Source: Xanthomonas campestris pv. phormiicola (lineage in GTDB: Bacteria; Pseudomonadota; Gammaproteobacteria; Xanthomonadales; Xanthomonadaceae). Taken from it: a stretch of DNA of 64,000 bases. The stretch covers positions 4,601,001-4,665,000 of the forward strand of contig CP102593.1 in NCBI GenBank assembly GCA_025666215.1, given 5' to 3'. The stretch's first letter is position 1. Every line of letters begins with the position of its first letter. A program made the translations under genes and the position numbers. This document shows positions 30,845-40,957 of this stretch, in pieces. The notes under the pieces were generated by a model. It was given only the letters and a program-made list of their open reading frames with translations, ran no database searches and was not told the DNA's origin.

Positions 30845-32182
30845 ATGCCCTGCATCCTGATCATCGACGACAACCCCGCCGTCGCCACCGCGCTGGAAGT
30901 GCTGTTCTCCCTGCACGACATCGAGACGGTGCATGCGGACAGTCCGGAGGCCGGGCTGCAGCGCCTGGCAGAGAGCGATATCGATCTGGTGCTGCAGGAC
31001 ATGAACTTCACCGCCGATACCACCTCGGGCGAGGAAGGCGTGGCGCTGTTCGATGCGATCCGCGCGCGCCATCCGGACCTGCCGGTGATCCTGTTGACCG
31101 CCTGGACCCAGCTCAGCAGCGCGGTGGAACTGGTCAAGGCCGGCGCCGCCGACTACCTGGCCAAGCCCTGGGACGATCGCAAGCTGCTGACCACGGTCAA
31201 CAACCTGCTGGAACTGTCCGAAGCGCGGCGCGAACTGGAGCGGCGCCGCGACGGTGAACGCCGCCATCGCCAACAGCTGGCGCAGCGCTACGACCTGCGC
31301 GGCGCGGTGTTCGCCGATCCGGCCAGCGAACGCGCCATCGCCCTGGCCTGCCAGGTCGCGCGCTCGGAACTGCCGGTGCTGATCACCGGCCCCAACGGCA
31401 GCGGCAAGGAGAAGATCGCCGAGATCGTCCAGGCCAATTCGCCGGTGCGGCAGGGCCCGTTCGTGGCGCTGAACTGCGGCGCGATTCCGGCCGAGCTGAT
31501 CGAAGCGGAATTGTTCGGCGCCGAGGCCGGCGCCTACACCGGCGCCAACAAGGTCCGCGAAGGCAAGTTCGAGGCCGCCGACGGCGGCACCCTGTTCCTG
31601 GACGAGATCGGCAACCTGTCGCTGGCCGGGCAGATGAAGCTGCTGCGCGTGCTGGAAACCGGCCGCTTCGAACGGCTTGGCTCCAACCGCGAGCGCCAGG
31701 TCAAGGTGCGGGTGATCAGCGCCACCAATGCGGACCTGACGACGATGATCCGCGACGGCACATTCCGCGAGGATCTGTACTACCGGCTCAACGCGGTGGA
31801 GCTGTCGCTGCCGGCGCTGGCCGACCGGCCCGGCGACATCCTGCCGCTGGCCGAGCACTTCCTGTCCGGCGCCAAGCCGCTGTCGGCCGGCGCCGCCCAG
31901 GCGCTGCAGCGGCATGCCTGGCCCGGCAACGTGCGTGAGCTGCGCAACGTGATCCAGCGCGCCGAGCTGCTGGCCGGCGGCCGCCAGATCGAGGCCGCCG
32001 ACCTCAACCTGCCCAAGCCCGCCGCGCAGCGTCCGGCACCCTGCGCCGAACCGGACCGCGAGCGCATCGTCGCGGTGCTGGGCCGCGCCAACGGCGTCAT
32101 CGCCCAGGCCGCCGCCGAGTTGGGCATGAGCCGGCAGGCGCTGTACCGGCGCATGGACCGCTACGGAATCCCGCGCGAATGA
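30845..32182 (+). CDS. NtrC-family sigma-54 response regulator
   Basis: 445 residues in three domains. The N-terminal receiver starts CILIIDDNPA, with phospho-acceptor Asp52 in LQDMNF and the conserved lysine in YLAKPWDD. The AAA+ domain has a slightly unusual Walker A (GPNGSGKEKI), the sigma-54 contact loop as GAYTGA (Tyr for Phe, a known functional variant), and Walker B GGTLFLDEIGNL. A C-terminal Fis-type helix-turn-helix (AAAELGMSRQALYRRMDRYG) closes it. It should activate the sigma-54 promoter at 19479 through the palindromes at 19391-19433. A 157-bp gap separates it from the permeases, so it may also have its own promoter. Confidence 0.93.
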   Translation: MPCILIIDDNPAVATALEVLFSLHDIETVHADSPEAGLQRLAESDIDLVLQDMNFTADTTSGEEGVALFDAIRARHPDLPVILLTAWTQLSSAVELVKAGAADYLAKPWDDRKLLTTVNNLLELSEARRELERRRDGERRHRQQLAQRYDLRGAVFADPASERAIALACQVARSELPVLITGPNGSGKEKIAEIVQANSPVRQGPFVALNCGAIPAELIEAELFGAEAGAYTGANKVREGKFEAADGGTLFLDEIGNLSLAGQMKLLRVLETGRFERLGSNRERQVKVRVISATNADLTTMIRDGTFREDLYYRLNAVELSLPALADRPGDILPLAEHFLSGAKPLSAGAAQALQRHAWPGNVRELRNVIQRAELLAGGRQIEAADLNLPKPAAQRPAPCAEPDRERIVAVLGRANGVIAQAAAELGMSRQALYRRMDRYGIPRE

Positions 32183-33531
32183 AATGGCGCCGTTCCTTCA
32201 CCGTCGGCCTGTTCCTGCGCCTGCTGCCGGTGCTGGCGCTGGCCGCGGCGATGCCGTGGCTGCTGGCGTACTGGATGGACCGCGGCTGGGAAGTGGTGAC
32301 CTTCTCGGCGCTGTCGCTGCTGGCGCTGATGTGGTGGACGCTGCGCCGCGCCACCGCACCGATGCGCTCGCTGTTCCGTGCCCTGGCCGGCACCGTCAGC
32401 AGCTACCGCGACGGCGAATACAACTTCGGCGTGCACTGGCGCGGCGACGACGAACTGGGCGAGATGGTCGCCGCGCATCGGCAGCTGGGCGACATCCTGC
32501 GCGAGCAACGCCAGGGCCTGGCGCAACGCGAACTGATGCTCGACACCATGGTGCAGAACACGCCGGTGGCGATGCTGCTGACCTCCAAAGGCGGCGACGG
32601 CCTGCGCCGCGTGGTGTTCTCCAACCTGGCCGCGCGCAAGCTGCTGCACGGCGGCTGGAAACTGGAAGGCCAGCGCCTGGACGATCTGCTGCTGGGCATG
32701 CCGCCGGCGCTGCGCGAGGCGGTCGCGCGCGGCGGCGACAGCCTGTTCACCATCGACGACGAGGAGGATCCGGAAGAGGAGCAGGTCTACCATCTGTCGC
32801 GGCGCCGCTTCCGCCTCAACGGCCGCCTGCACGAACTGCTGCTGATCCGCCTGCTCACCGCCGAACTGCGCCGCCAGGAAGTGCATACCTGGAAGAAGGT
32901 GATCCGGGTGATCAGCCACGAATTGAACAACTCGCTGGCGCCGATCGCCTCGCTGGCGCATTCCGGCGCCGAGCTGGTGCGGCGGCAGAAGGTGGAGCGG
33001 CTGGAGGAAGTCTTCGGCACCATCGAGGAGCGCGCGCGGCACCTGGAAGGCTTCATCCGCGGCTATGCGCGCTTCGCCAAGCTGCCGCAGCCGCAGTTGC
33101 AGACCGTGCACTGGGCGCAGTTCCTGGGCGGGTTGCAGCAGCAGATCCCGTTCGCGCTGGAACTGGAAACCCCCGACCTGCACAGCCGTGTCGATCCGGC
33201 GCAGTTGCAGCAGGCGCTGCTCAACCTGGTCAAGAACGCGCACGAATCCAGCCCCGAGGGCCTGGCGCCGGCCGACAGCGTGCGCATCCGCGTCTCCACC
33301 CGCCCCGAGTGGCTGCGTATCGAGGTGCTGGACCGCGGCAGCGGCATGAACGAAGCGGTGCTGCACAACGCGCTGATGCCGTTCTATTCGACCAAGCGCA
33401 ACGGCACCGGCCTGGGCCTGGCGCTGACCCGCGAGATCGTCGAAGCGCACGGCGGCCGCCTGTCGCTGCAGAATCGCGACGACGGCGGACTGTGCGTGGC
33501 GGTGCAGTTGCCGCTGGCGTCGGCGAACTAG
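32179..33531 (+). CDS. Sensor histidine kinase with minimal periplasmic region
   Basis: 450 residues. Two membrane helices near the N-terminus (about residues 9-31 and 37-54) are joined by only a few residues (YWMDRGWE). Then come HAMP- and PAS-like regions, the phospho-acceptor box VISHELNNSLAP and an ATPase domain with N box LLNLVKNAHESS and G boxes (DRGSGM, GTGLGLAL). Its ATG overlaps the regulator's stop (ATGA), so they are coupled. Without an external sensor domain the signal probably arrives through the membrane or from a permease, as in Bce-type peptide-sensing systems. Confidence 0.92.
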   Translation: MKWRRSFTVGLFLRLLPVLALAAAMPWLLAYWMDRGWEVVTFSALSLLALMWWTLRRATAPMRSLFRALAGTVSSYRDGEYNFGVHWRGDDELGEMVAAHRQLGDILREQRQGLAQRELMLDTMVQNTPVAMLLTSKGGDGLRRVVFSNLAARKLLHGGWKLEGQRLDDLLLGMPPALREAVARGGDSLFTIDDEEDPEEEQVYHLSRRRFRLNGRLHELLLIRLLTAELRRQEVHTWKKVIRVISHELNNSLAPIASLAHSGAELVRRQKVERLEEVFGTIEERARHLEGFIRGYARFAKLPQPQLQTVHWAQFLGGLQQQIPFALELETPDLHSRVDPAQLQQALLNLVKNAHESSPEGLAPADSVRIRVSTRPEWLRIEVLDRGSGMNEAVLHNALMPFYSTKRNGTGLGLALTREIVEAHGGRLSLQNRDDGGLCVAVQLPLASAN

Positions 33532-33569
33532 CGCGTTTCGATCCAGACGATGCCACCCGATGGCGCCAC

Positions 33570-33741
33570 TGTGGGAGCGACTTCAGTCGCGACGGGCTCT
33601 ACCGGTAACGCCCATCGCGACTGAAGGGCACCTCTAATAACCTCGATTCTAAAAATTTCGCACTATGCGCATCAATGACTTGCGAGCGTTTTAGTCGAGT
33701 TTTTGTGGGTTATTAGAGGTGCCCTGAAGTCGCTCCCACAA
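33570..33741. repeat. Extragenic hairpin repeat, interrupted copy
   Basis: The left arm TGTGGGAGCGACTTCAGTCG begins at 33570 and is followed by CGACGGGCTCTACCGGTA. The matching right arm is split: part ends at 33625 (GCGACTGAA) and the rest resumes at 33725 (TGAAGTCGCTCCCACA) after a 99-bp insertion. An uninterrupted copy is at 36762-36830. Confidence 0.85.
33626..33724. mobile_element. 99-bp MITE-like insertion with 17-bp terminal inverted repeats
   Basis: The ends are GGGCACCTCTAATAACC and its exact reverse complement. The element is flanked on both sides by TGAA (33622-33625 and 33725-33728), consistent with a 4-bp target duplication. The interior is AT-rich compared with the surroundings and has no open frame. 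It sits inside an extragenic hairpin whose intact form is known from the second copy. Movement would need a transposase elsewhere in the genome. Confidence 0.85.
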
Positions 33742-33791
33742 ATTCCCTCATCGCGCTGCACGCCGCAGATTCGCCGTTGCGGCACGCAGGT

Positions 33792-34757
33792 TCACTCGTG
33801 CACGGTGCCGCTCTCGACGATGCGGGGCGTATTCAACGCCCCGCAGGCGTCGTCGGCGCCGGTCGTGGCCGTCGCCGGAATCGCGCCGTAATAGCCGGCG
33901 CCGACGGTGTTGTCGACGAAGCGCCCGCCGCGCGACGGGCATTCGTGCTGGTCCGGATCGAACCAGTCGGAGAACGCGGCGTACTTGCCGGCACGCACGA
34001 AGTGGTTGCCGCGCACCATGGTCCCGTCGGACGCATCGCGGGTGCGCACCACGTCGCCGTTGACGTCGGTGAAGCTGTTGCCTTCGACCGTATTGCCGGT
34101 CGAATGCCGCGCCAGATACAGCGCATGGATGTAGCCGGAGGTTTCCTTGCTGTTGTCGATCGCGCTGAACTGGTTGTCGGCGATCACGTTGTCGCGCGAG
34201 TTCTGCAGGCGGATCGCCGCATACGAATACGCCGGATCGCCCCGGCCGTGGATGCCGCCGATGCGGGTGAAGCGCATGCCGCGGATCGCGTTGCCGGCGT
34301 TGCCGTCGGCGGCCGCGTTGCCGCTGCCAAGGTCCAGCGCCATCCAGTAGTTGCTGACCTCCAGGCCGACGAACTGCAGCTGGGTGCGCTGGTTGCCGCC
34401 GCCACGCAGGGTGAACCAGGTGCCGCCGCCGCGTCCGTCGAACAGCGGCATCGTCGCCGCGCCGGCGGCGGCGGCGGCGGCGATGCGCAGCGGCGCGCCG
34501 TTGCGGAAGGTCCAGCGCACCGACTGGCCCAGGTAGGTCCCGGGCGCGACCACGATCTCCACCTCGGTGGTCGGCGATTGCGCCTGCAGGCGTTGCTGCG
34601 CCGCAGCCAGGCTGTGCAGCGCGGTCGCGGCACTGGTCCCGGCCGCGGCGTCGTCGCCGTCCGGCGCCAGGTACAGGCGAAAGGTCTGCGCCTGCGCGGC
34701 GCCCGCCGTGGCCAGCAGCAACCCCAGACCCCAGCACCGCGCGCGTCGTAGCAGCAT
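33792..34757 (-). CDS. Secreted right-handed parallel beta-helix protein
   Basis: 321 residues with a signal peptide (RRARCWGLGLLLATAGAAQA, cleavage after AQA). An N-terminal DUF1565-like segment (YLAPDGDDAAAGTSAATALH) is typical of secreted beta-helix proteins. Repeating short strands with Asn ladders follow (NVIADNQFS, NTVEGNSF, MVRGNHFV). Such folds occur in polysaccharide lyases and pectin-modifying enzymes. No catalytic residues can be assigned with confidence, and the 14-residue C-terminal stretch after the last Cys shows no known motif. It lies 70 nt downstream of glmU on the same strand and could be read through from it. Confidence 0.75.
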   Translation of the reverse strand: MLLRRARCWGLGLLLATAGAAQAQTFRLYLAPDGDDAAAGTSAATALHSLAAAQQRLQAQSPTTEVEIVVAPGTYLGQSVRWTFRNGAPLRIAAAAAAGAATMPLFDGRGGGTWFTLRGGGNQRTQLQFVGLEVSNYWMALDLGSGNAAADGNAGNAIRGMRFTRIGGIHGRGDPAYSYAAIRLQNSRDNVIADNQFSAIDNSKETSGYIHALYLARHSTGNTVEGNSFTDVNGDVVRTRDASDGTMVRGNHFVRAGKYAAFSDWFDPDQHECPSRGGRFVDNTVGAGYYGAIPATATTGADDACGALNTPRIVESGTVHE

Positions 34758-34827
34758 CGAACACCTCCGTGGACTGTCGCCGCTGGCGACGTGCCTGGCC
34801 AGCCGCGCCAGCGCAGGCGCGCCGCCG

Positions 34828-36192
34828 CTATTTCTTCTTCGGCCGCTTCCAGTCTGCGTGCGTGCTCTGCCGCACCCGCGCCACGGTGAGCTGCCCGGCC
34901 GGCGCGTCGCGCGTGATCACCGACCCGGCGCCGATGGTCGCCCCCGCGCCGATCGCCAGCGGCGCCACCAGCGCGCTGTTGGAGCCGACGAAGACGTCGT
35001 CGCCGATCGTGGTCTGCGACTTGTTCACGCCGTCGTAGTTGCAGGTGATGGTGCCGGCGCCGATGTTGACCCCGCTGCCGATCGTCGCATCGCCCAGATA
35101 GCTCAGATGATTGGCCTTGCTGCCGACCCCGAGCACCGCCTTCTTGGTCTCCACGAAGTTGCCGATGTGCACGCCGTCGGCCAGCACCGTGCCCGGCCGC
35201 AGCCGCGCGAACGGACCGATCAGCACCGCGCCCTCGGTGACCACGCCTTCCAGGTCGCAGTGCGCGCGCACTTCGGTGCCCGGTCCCAGCACCACGTCCT
35301 TCAGCCGCACGAACGGGCCGATGCTGACCCCGTCGCCCAGTTCCACCTCGCCTTCCAGCACCACGTTCACGTCGATGCACACGTCGCGGCCCACGCGCAC
35401 GCGGCCGCGCTGGTCCAGCCGGTTCGGATCGAGCAGGTGCGCGCCCTGCTCGCACAGCGCACGCGCCGCGCGCAGCTGCCAGGCGCGCTCCAGCTGCGCC
35501 AGCTGCCACGGGTCGTTGGCGCCTTCGGCCTCGATCGGATCGGCCACCAGCACCATCTCCGCCGGGGTGAATTCGGCCGCGGCGGCGGCGAACACGTCGG
35601 TGAGGTAGTACTCGCCCTGCGCGTTGTCGCTGCGCAGCTGCGCCAGCCAGCGCTTGAGCGCGGTGGATTCGGCGGTGACGATGCCGGTGTTGATGATGCG
35701 GATGCGGCGCTGTTCGTCGTCGGCCTCCTTGTGCTCCACGATCGCCGCGACCTTGCCCGCCGCGTCGCGCACGATGCGGCCATAACCGCTGGGATCCTCG
35801 GGTTCGGCCACCAGCACCGCCAGCCGCCCCGGCGAATGCAGCAGGCGCAACAAGGTATCGGCGCGGATCAGCGGCACGTCGCCGTACAGCACCAGCACGG
35901 TGGCCGCATCCGGCACCTCGGCCATCGCCTGCTGCACCGCATGCCCGGTGCCCAGCTGCTGCGCCTGCTCGGCCCACAGCAGATCCGGCTGGTCGCCGAA
36001 GGCCGCGCGCACCGCGTCGCCGCCATGGCCGTAGACCACATGGATCGCCGCCGGCTGCAGCTGGCGCGCGGTGTCGATCACATGCGCCAGCATCGGCCGG
36101 CCGGCGATGGGTTGCAGCACCTTGGGCTTGGCGGACTTCATCCGCTTGCCCGCACCGGCGGCGAGGATCACGACGTGCAGCGGCAGGCTCAT
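34828..36192 (-). CDS. glmU: Bifunctional UDP-N-acetylglucosamine pyrophosphorylase / glucosamine-1-phosphate N-acetyltransferase
   Basis: 454 residues, standard length. The N-terminal nucleotidyltransferase has [11 protein letters not shown] and PKVL. The C-terminal left-handed beta-helix shows hexapeptide repeats ([20 protein letters not shown]) and the acetyltransferase segment [12 protein letters not shown] with [13 protein letters not shown]. It makes UDP-GlcNAc for peptidoglycan and LPS. The start [13 protein letters not shown] is the family start, and a 24-codon upstream extension is rejected. Confidence 0.97.
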   Translation of the reverse strand: MSLPLHVVILAAGAGKRMKSAKPKVLQPIAGRPMLAHVIDTARQLQPAAIHVVYGHGGDAVRAAFGDQPDLLWAEQAQQLGTGHAVQQAMAEVPDAATVLVLYGDVPLIRADTLLRLLHSPGRLAVLVAEPEDPSGYGRIVRDAAGKVAAIVEHKEADDEQRRIRIINTGIVTAESTALKRWLAQLRSDNAQGEYYLTDVFAAAAAEFTPAEMVLVADPIEAEGANDPWQLAQLERAWQLRAARALCEQGAHLLDPNRLDQRGRVRVGRDVCIDVNVVLEGEVELGDGVSIGPFVRLKDVVLGPGTEVRAHCDLEGVVTEGAVLIGPFARLRPGTVLADGVHIGNFVETKKAVLGVGSKANHLSYLGDATIGSGVNIGAGTITCNYDGVNKSQTTIGDDVFVGSNSALVAPLAIGAGATIGAGSVITRDAPAGQLTVARVRQSTHADWKRPKKK

Positions 36193-36335
36193 GGGGGCGG
36201 TTCCATTCCGGGTAGACGAAGATTCTAGAGGCAGCCGTGGATGCGTGCCGCGACGGCACGGCATCGCGATGCCGCGGCATTTACATCTGCGTGGCAGACG
36301 CTAGCATGCGCGCTTGATCCCAAGCCAAGGCTGCC

Positions 36336-36719
36336 ATGAGTCTGCTGCGCCAGGGCGGTCAATTCGTGCTGATCGGATTGCTGCAACTGCTGATCGACTG
36401 GAGCGTGTTCGTCGCGGCGACCGCTGCCGGCATGCCGCCGATCCCGGCCAACGTACTCGGCCGCGTGTGCGGCGCCCTGCTCGGCTTCTGGCTCAACGGC
36501 CGCATCACCTTCGCCAGCGGCGACGGCGCGCGGCTGGGCTGGTCGCGCTTCGGCCGCTTCATGGCGGTGTGGATCCTGATGACCCTGCTCAGCACCTGGC
36601 TGGTGGCGCTGTGCGTGGACGCGCTCGGCCTGCGCCTGGCCTGGCTGGCCAAGCCGGTGGTCGAGGGCCTGCTGGCGGTACTGTCGTTCTTCGTGGGGCG
36701 GCATCTGGTGTATCGCTAG
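36336..36719 (+). CDS. GtrA-like four-helix membrane protein
   Basis: 127 residues with four hydrophobic helices: FVLIGLLQLLIDWSVFVAA, a second around NVLGRVCGALLGFWLNG, a third around FMAVWILMTLLSTWLVAL, and a fourth ending LSFFVGRHLVYR. The RFG/FxxNRxxTF-type signature (here FWLNGRITFAS) is typical of GtrA proteins, which help move undecaprenyl-linked sugars or cooperate with glycosyltransferases. AAGG precedes the ATG. It stands alone, divergent from glmU, without a glycosyltransferase neighbour. Confidence 0.85.
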   Translation: MSLLRQGGQFVLIGLLQLLIDWSVFVAATAAGMPPIPANVLGRVCGALLGFWLNGRITFASGDGARLGWSRFGRFMAVWILMTLLSTWLVALCVDALGLRLAWLAKPVVEGLLAVLSFFVGRHLVYR

Positions 36720-36761
36720 GCGGGCTGGGCGCGGACATCCGCCCGCGGCATGCCGGACACT

Positions 36762-36830
36762 TGTGGCAGCGACTTCAGTCGCGACGGGCTCTACCGGTAA
36801 AGCCCGTCGCGACTGAAGTCGCTCCCACAA
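36762..36830. repeat. Extragenic hairpin repeat, intact copy
   Basis: A 69-bp near-perfect palindrome. The arm TTGTGG-AGCGACTTCAGTCGCGACGGGCT (one mismatch) pairs with AGCCCGTCGCGACTGAAGTCGCTCCCACAA around a TACCGGTA-centred loop. It lies downstream of the GtrA gene and of the convergent chorismate mutase gene, where it could end transcription or stabilise mRNA ends. It is the reference for the broken copy at 33570-33741. Confidence 0.88.
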
Positions 36831-36927
36831 AATGAAGGCAGCTTCAGCCGATAGCTGGCCTGCACGCGCTCGACGGCGCAGGCCGCATGCGGGTGCAATC
36901 GGCACGACTGCCGCCCGCTGGCCTCGC

Positions 36928-37500
36928 TCAGCGGCAGAAATCGCCCAGGCTGCGCACCAGCGCGGTGCGGTGGACCTGGTCCAGCTGCCAGCGCAGCGCA
37001 TAGGCCTCGGCCGCGCGCGCGGTCGCGGCCGGGCAATCCGGCGCCTGCCGGGTCGCGGCATTGGCCTGCAGCGCGTCGAGCATCTCGCCCTGCAGCCGGT
37101 CCAGGCGCGCGCGCAGCGCGGTCAGGTCCGGACGCGGCTGGTCGGGCGCGCGGCCGCGCAGCCGCCAGCGCTCCAGCAACTGGTACTGCACCAGCTTGTT
37201 GGACTCGATCTGCATGCCGAAGAAGCGCGTCGCATCGTCCGCATCCACGCCGTGCGCCGGCGCCTGCTCGCGCACGCTGGCCAGCACCGCGGCTTCGCGC
37301 GTGGCGTCCAGCACCGGCTTGCCGCTGTCCCATTTGCTCAGCGCCACCTGGTCGCCGATCGCGTTGCGCTCGACGATACGGTCGAGCAGCGGTTCCAGCG
37401 GGGTGGCGCTGCGCGCAGGCATCGCGCAGCCCAGCATGGCGGTACCGGCCAGCAGCGCGCTCAGCACGCGCGGAAGGGGGGCAGCGACGGAAGCGGTCAT
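36928..37500 (-). CDS. Periplasmic/secreted chorismate mutase (AroQ gamma class)
   Basis: 190 residues with a signal peptide (LLAGTAMLGCAMPARSA, cleavage near ARSA). Helical AroQ features follow: LLDRIVERNAIGDQVALSKW, then PVLDATREAAVLASV, FFGMQIESNKLVQYQLLERW, and a C-terminal helical half. Two cysteines in the mature C-terminal half (APDC, GDFC) could form the disulfide seen in gamma-class enzymes. It converts chorismate to prephenate outside the cytoplasm. Exported chorismate mutases are known in several plant-associated bacteria and pathogens, where they may affect host shikimate-derived metabolites. Monocistronic. Confidence 0.88.
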   Translation of the reverse strand: MTASVAAPLPRVLSALLAGTAMLGCAMPARSATPLEPLLDRIVERNAIGDQVALSKWDSGKPVLDATREAAVLASVREQAPAHGVDADDATRFFGMQIESNKLVQYQLLERWRLRGRAPDQPRPDLTALRARLDRLQGEMLDALQANAATRQAPDCPAATARAAEAYALRWQLDQVHRTALVRSLGDFCR

Positions 37501-37820
37501 CGGGTCTCTCCTGAAAAACCGTCTGCATGGGGAAGGAAGCCGCAGATCGGGCGGCCATCTTGCCGAAGGCGCTCGACGTTTTCATTGCATCGCGCCGCGC
37601 CTGACGCGCGCCGGCGCCGCCGAGTCAGCGGCGATAAAGCCTGCGCCGTGCGCGGCGTCACTGTTGCGCGGCGATGCCGGCGCTACGCGCGAGACGGCAG
37701 CTGCGCTCCTCGCCGCCGCGAAACGGCGCGGCGCGCAGAACGTGACCCCCAAACGAAAAACGCCGGCAGTCGCCGGCGTCTTCGTCGCATGCCTGCGCCA
37801 GACGGCGCGCGCCGCAAGAT
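37501..37820. other. 320-bp non-coding region between chorismate mutase and atpC
   Basis: The left part must hold the chorismate mutase promoter; no clear boxes were recognised. The right end contains the atp operon terminator listed separately. The middle is low-complexity GC-rich sequence without a supported gene. Confidence 0.5.
37756..37780 (-). terminator. Rho-independent terminator of the atp operon
   Basis: ACGCCGGC (37760-37767) and GCCGGCGT (37772-37779) form a GC-rich 8-bp stem with a four-base loop. On the minus strand the stem is followed by TTTTT from the A-run at 37756-37760. It lies 40 bp after the atpC stop. Confidence 0.85.
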
Positions 37821-38243
37821 TCAGTGCTTGAGGTTCTTGCGCAGGCGCTCCAGCGCCTGCAGCTGCGCGGTGACTTCCGCCAGCTTGGCCTGCGCCTCGG
37901 CCACGTCGATGCCTTCGCCACGGTTGGCCAGCATGCGCTCGGCGTCTTCCTTGGCCTTGCGCACCGACGCCTCGTCGATGTCCTGCGCGCGGATCGCGGT
38001 GTCGGCCAGGATGGTCACCACCTGCGGCTGCACCTCGAGGATGCCGCCGGAAATGGCGAAATCCAGCTGCTCGCCGCTGGCGGTGGTCACCACCACCTTG
38101 CCGGGCTTGAGCCGGGTGATCAGCGGCGCGTGCTTGGGCGCGATGCCCAGCTCGCCCAGCTCGCCGGTGGCGACCACCAGGGTCGCTTCACCGTGGTAGA
38201 TCTCGTGCTCGGCGCTGACGATGTCGCAACGGATGGTGCTCAT
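37821..38243 (-). CDS. atpC: ATP synthase epsilon subunit
   Basis: 140 residues. The N-terminal beta-sandwich ([34 protein letters not shown]) and a C-terminal helical hairpin ([27 protein letters not shown]) are those of the F1 epsilon subunit, which couples gamma rotation to the catalytic head and inhibits ATP hydrolysis. It is the last gene of the operon, after a repeat element and before the terminator. Confidence 0.97.
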   Translation of the reverse strand: MSTIRCDIVSAEHEIYHGEATLVVATGELGELGIAPKHAPLITRLKPGKVVVTTASGEQLDFAISGGILEVQPQVVTILADTAIRAQDIDEASVRKAKEDAERMLANRGEGIDVAEAQAKLAEVTAQLQALERLRKNLKH

Positions 38244-38262
38244 GGTGCCTCACTGGGTGAGG

Positions 38263-38394
38263 CGGGAATCGGGAGCCGGGAATCGGGAATGGGAGAAGCG
38301 AGCTGCCTTCTCTTAACCACTACGCGATGCCTCGGATGCCACGTGTCCCGCCTTTGCGATTCTCGATTCCCGATTCCCCATTCCCGGATTCCGG
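38263..38394. repeat. Inverted heptamer-repeat element between atpD and atpC
   Basis: GGGAATC-type units (about 38264-38293) face inverted GATTCCC-type units (about 38364-38388) across a spacer of about 70 bp. It fills most of the 174-bp gap. Confidence 0.82.
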
Positions 38395-38417
38395 CCGCCA
38401 CGCGGCCGGGATCCAGA

Positions 38418-39946
<1,529 letters not shown>

Positions 39947-40810
39947 CTACACAGCGGCTGCGCCGCCGACGATCTCGGAAATTTCCTGGGTGATCGCCGC
40001 CTGCCGCGCCTTGTTGTAGATCAGCTGCAAGGTGCTGATCAGCTTGTTGGCGTTGTCGCTGGCCGCCTTCATCGCGACCATGCGCGCAGCATGCTCGGAG
40101 GCCACGTTCTCCAGCACCGCCTGGTACACCAGCGACTCGATGTAGCGCGTCATCACGTGCTCCAGCACGGTCGCGGCATCGGGTTCGTACAGGTAGTCCC
40201 AGTCGTGGTGCGCGACCTGGCTCTCCGCCGCCGGCAGCGGCAGCAGCTGGTCGAAGCTGGCCTTCTGCGTCATCGTGTTCACGAAGCGGTTGTAGACCAG
40301 GTAGACGCGGTCGACCCTGCCCTCGGTGAATGCATCCAGCATCACCTTGATCACGCCGATCAGCTGTTCCAGCTGCGGCACGTCGCCGAGGTGGCTGACG
40401 CTGCCGACCATGTCCACCTTGAGCCGGCGGAAGAACACCGAGGCCTTCTGGCCGATGGTGACCACGTCGATGCCGGCGCCCTGGTCCTGCCACTGGCGCA
40501 CTTCGCCCAGCATCTTGCGGAACAGGTTGTTGTTGAGGCCGCCGGCCAGGCCGCGATCGGAGGAGATCACGATGTAGCCGACGCGCTTGACCGCGTCGCG
40601 CTGCACCAGGAACGGATGCGTGTCCTCGGTGCTGGCCTGCGCCAGATGCCCGATCACCTGCTTCATCGCCTGCGCGTACGGCCGCGAGGTCTTCATCCGA
40701 TCCTGCGCCTTGCGGATCTTGGAGGCCGAGACCATCTCGAGCGCGCGCGTCACCTTGCGGGTGTTCTGCACGCTCTTGATCTTGGTTTTGATTTCGCGTC
40801 CGCCTGCCAT
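39947..40810 (-). CDS. atpG: ATP synthase gamma subunit
   Basis: 287 residues. Long N- and C-terminal helices form the central shaft ([20 protein letters not shown] at the start; [20 protein letters not shown] near the end). [12 protein letters not shown] is the conserved Rossmann-like segment, and the C-terminal [15 protein letters not shown] is typical. It transmits c-ring rotation to the catalytic subunits. Confidence 0.97.
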   Translation of the reverse strand: MAGGREIKTKIKSVQNTRKVTRALEMVSASKIRKAQDRMKTSRPYAQAMKQVIGHLAQASTEDTHPFLVQRDAVKRVGYIVISSDRGLAGGLNNNLFRKMLGEVRQWQDQGAGIDVVTIGQKASVFFRRLKVDMVGSVSHLGDVPQLEQLIGVIKVMLDAFTEGRVDRVYLVYNRFVNTMTQKASFDQLLPLPAAESQVAHHDWDYLYEPDAATVLEHVMTRYIESLVYQAVLENVASEHAARMVAMKAASDNANKLISTLQLIYNKARQAAITQEISEIVGGAAAV

Positions 40811-40820
40811 TCTCTTCTCG

Positions 40821-40952
40821 TCGGGACTCGGGACTCGGGACTCGGGACTGGGAAAAGCCCGCGCACGAATCGTTTCTACCTCTTCCGGATCTCGTGCCCC
40901 GGAGCAGGGAACCCGCTTTCGCGAGTCCCGAGTCCCGAGTCCCGAGTCCCGG
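40821..40952. repeat. Inverted heptamer-repeat element between atpA and atpG
   Basis: Four GGGACTC units from 40823 face four to five GAGTCCC units ending at 40951. The GGGACTC variant matches the element at 20806-20930 better than the GGGAATC variant of the neighbouring atp elements. Confidence 0.84.
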
Positions 40953-40957
40953 CGCGC

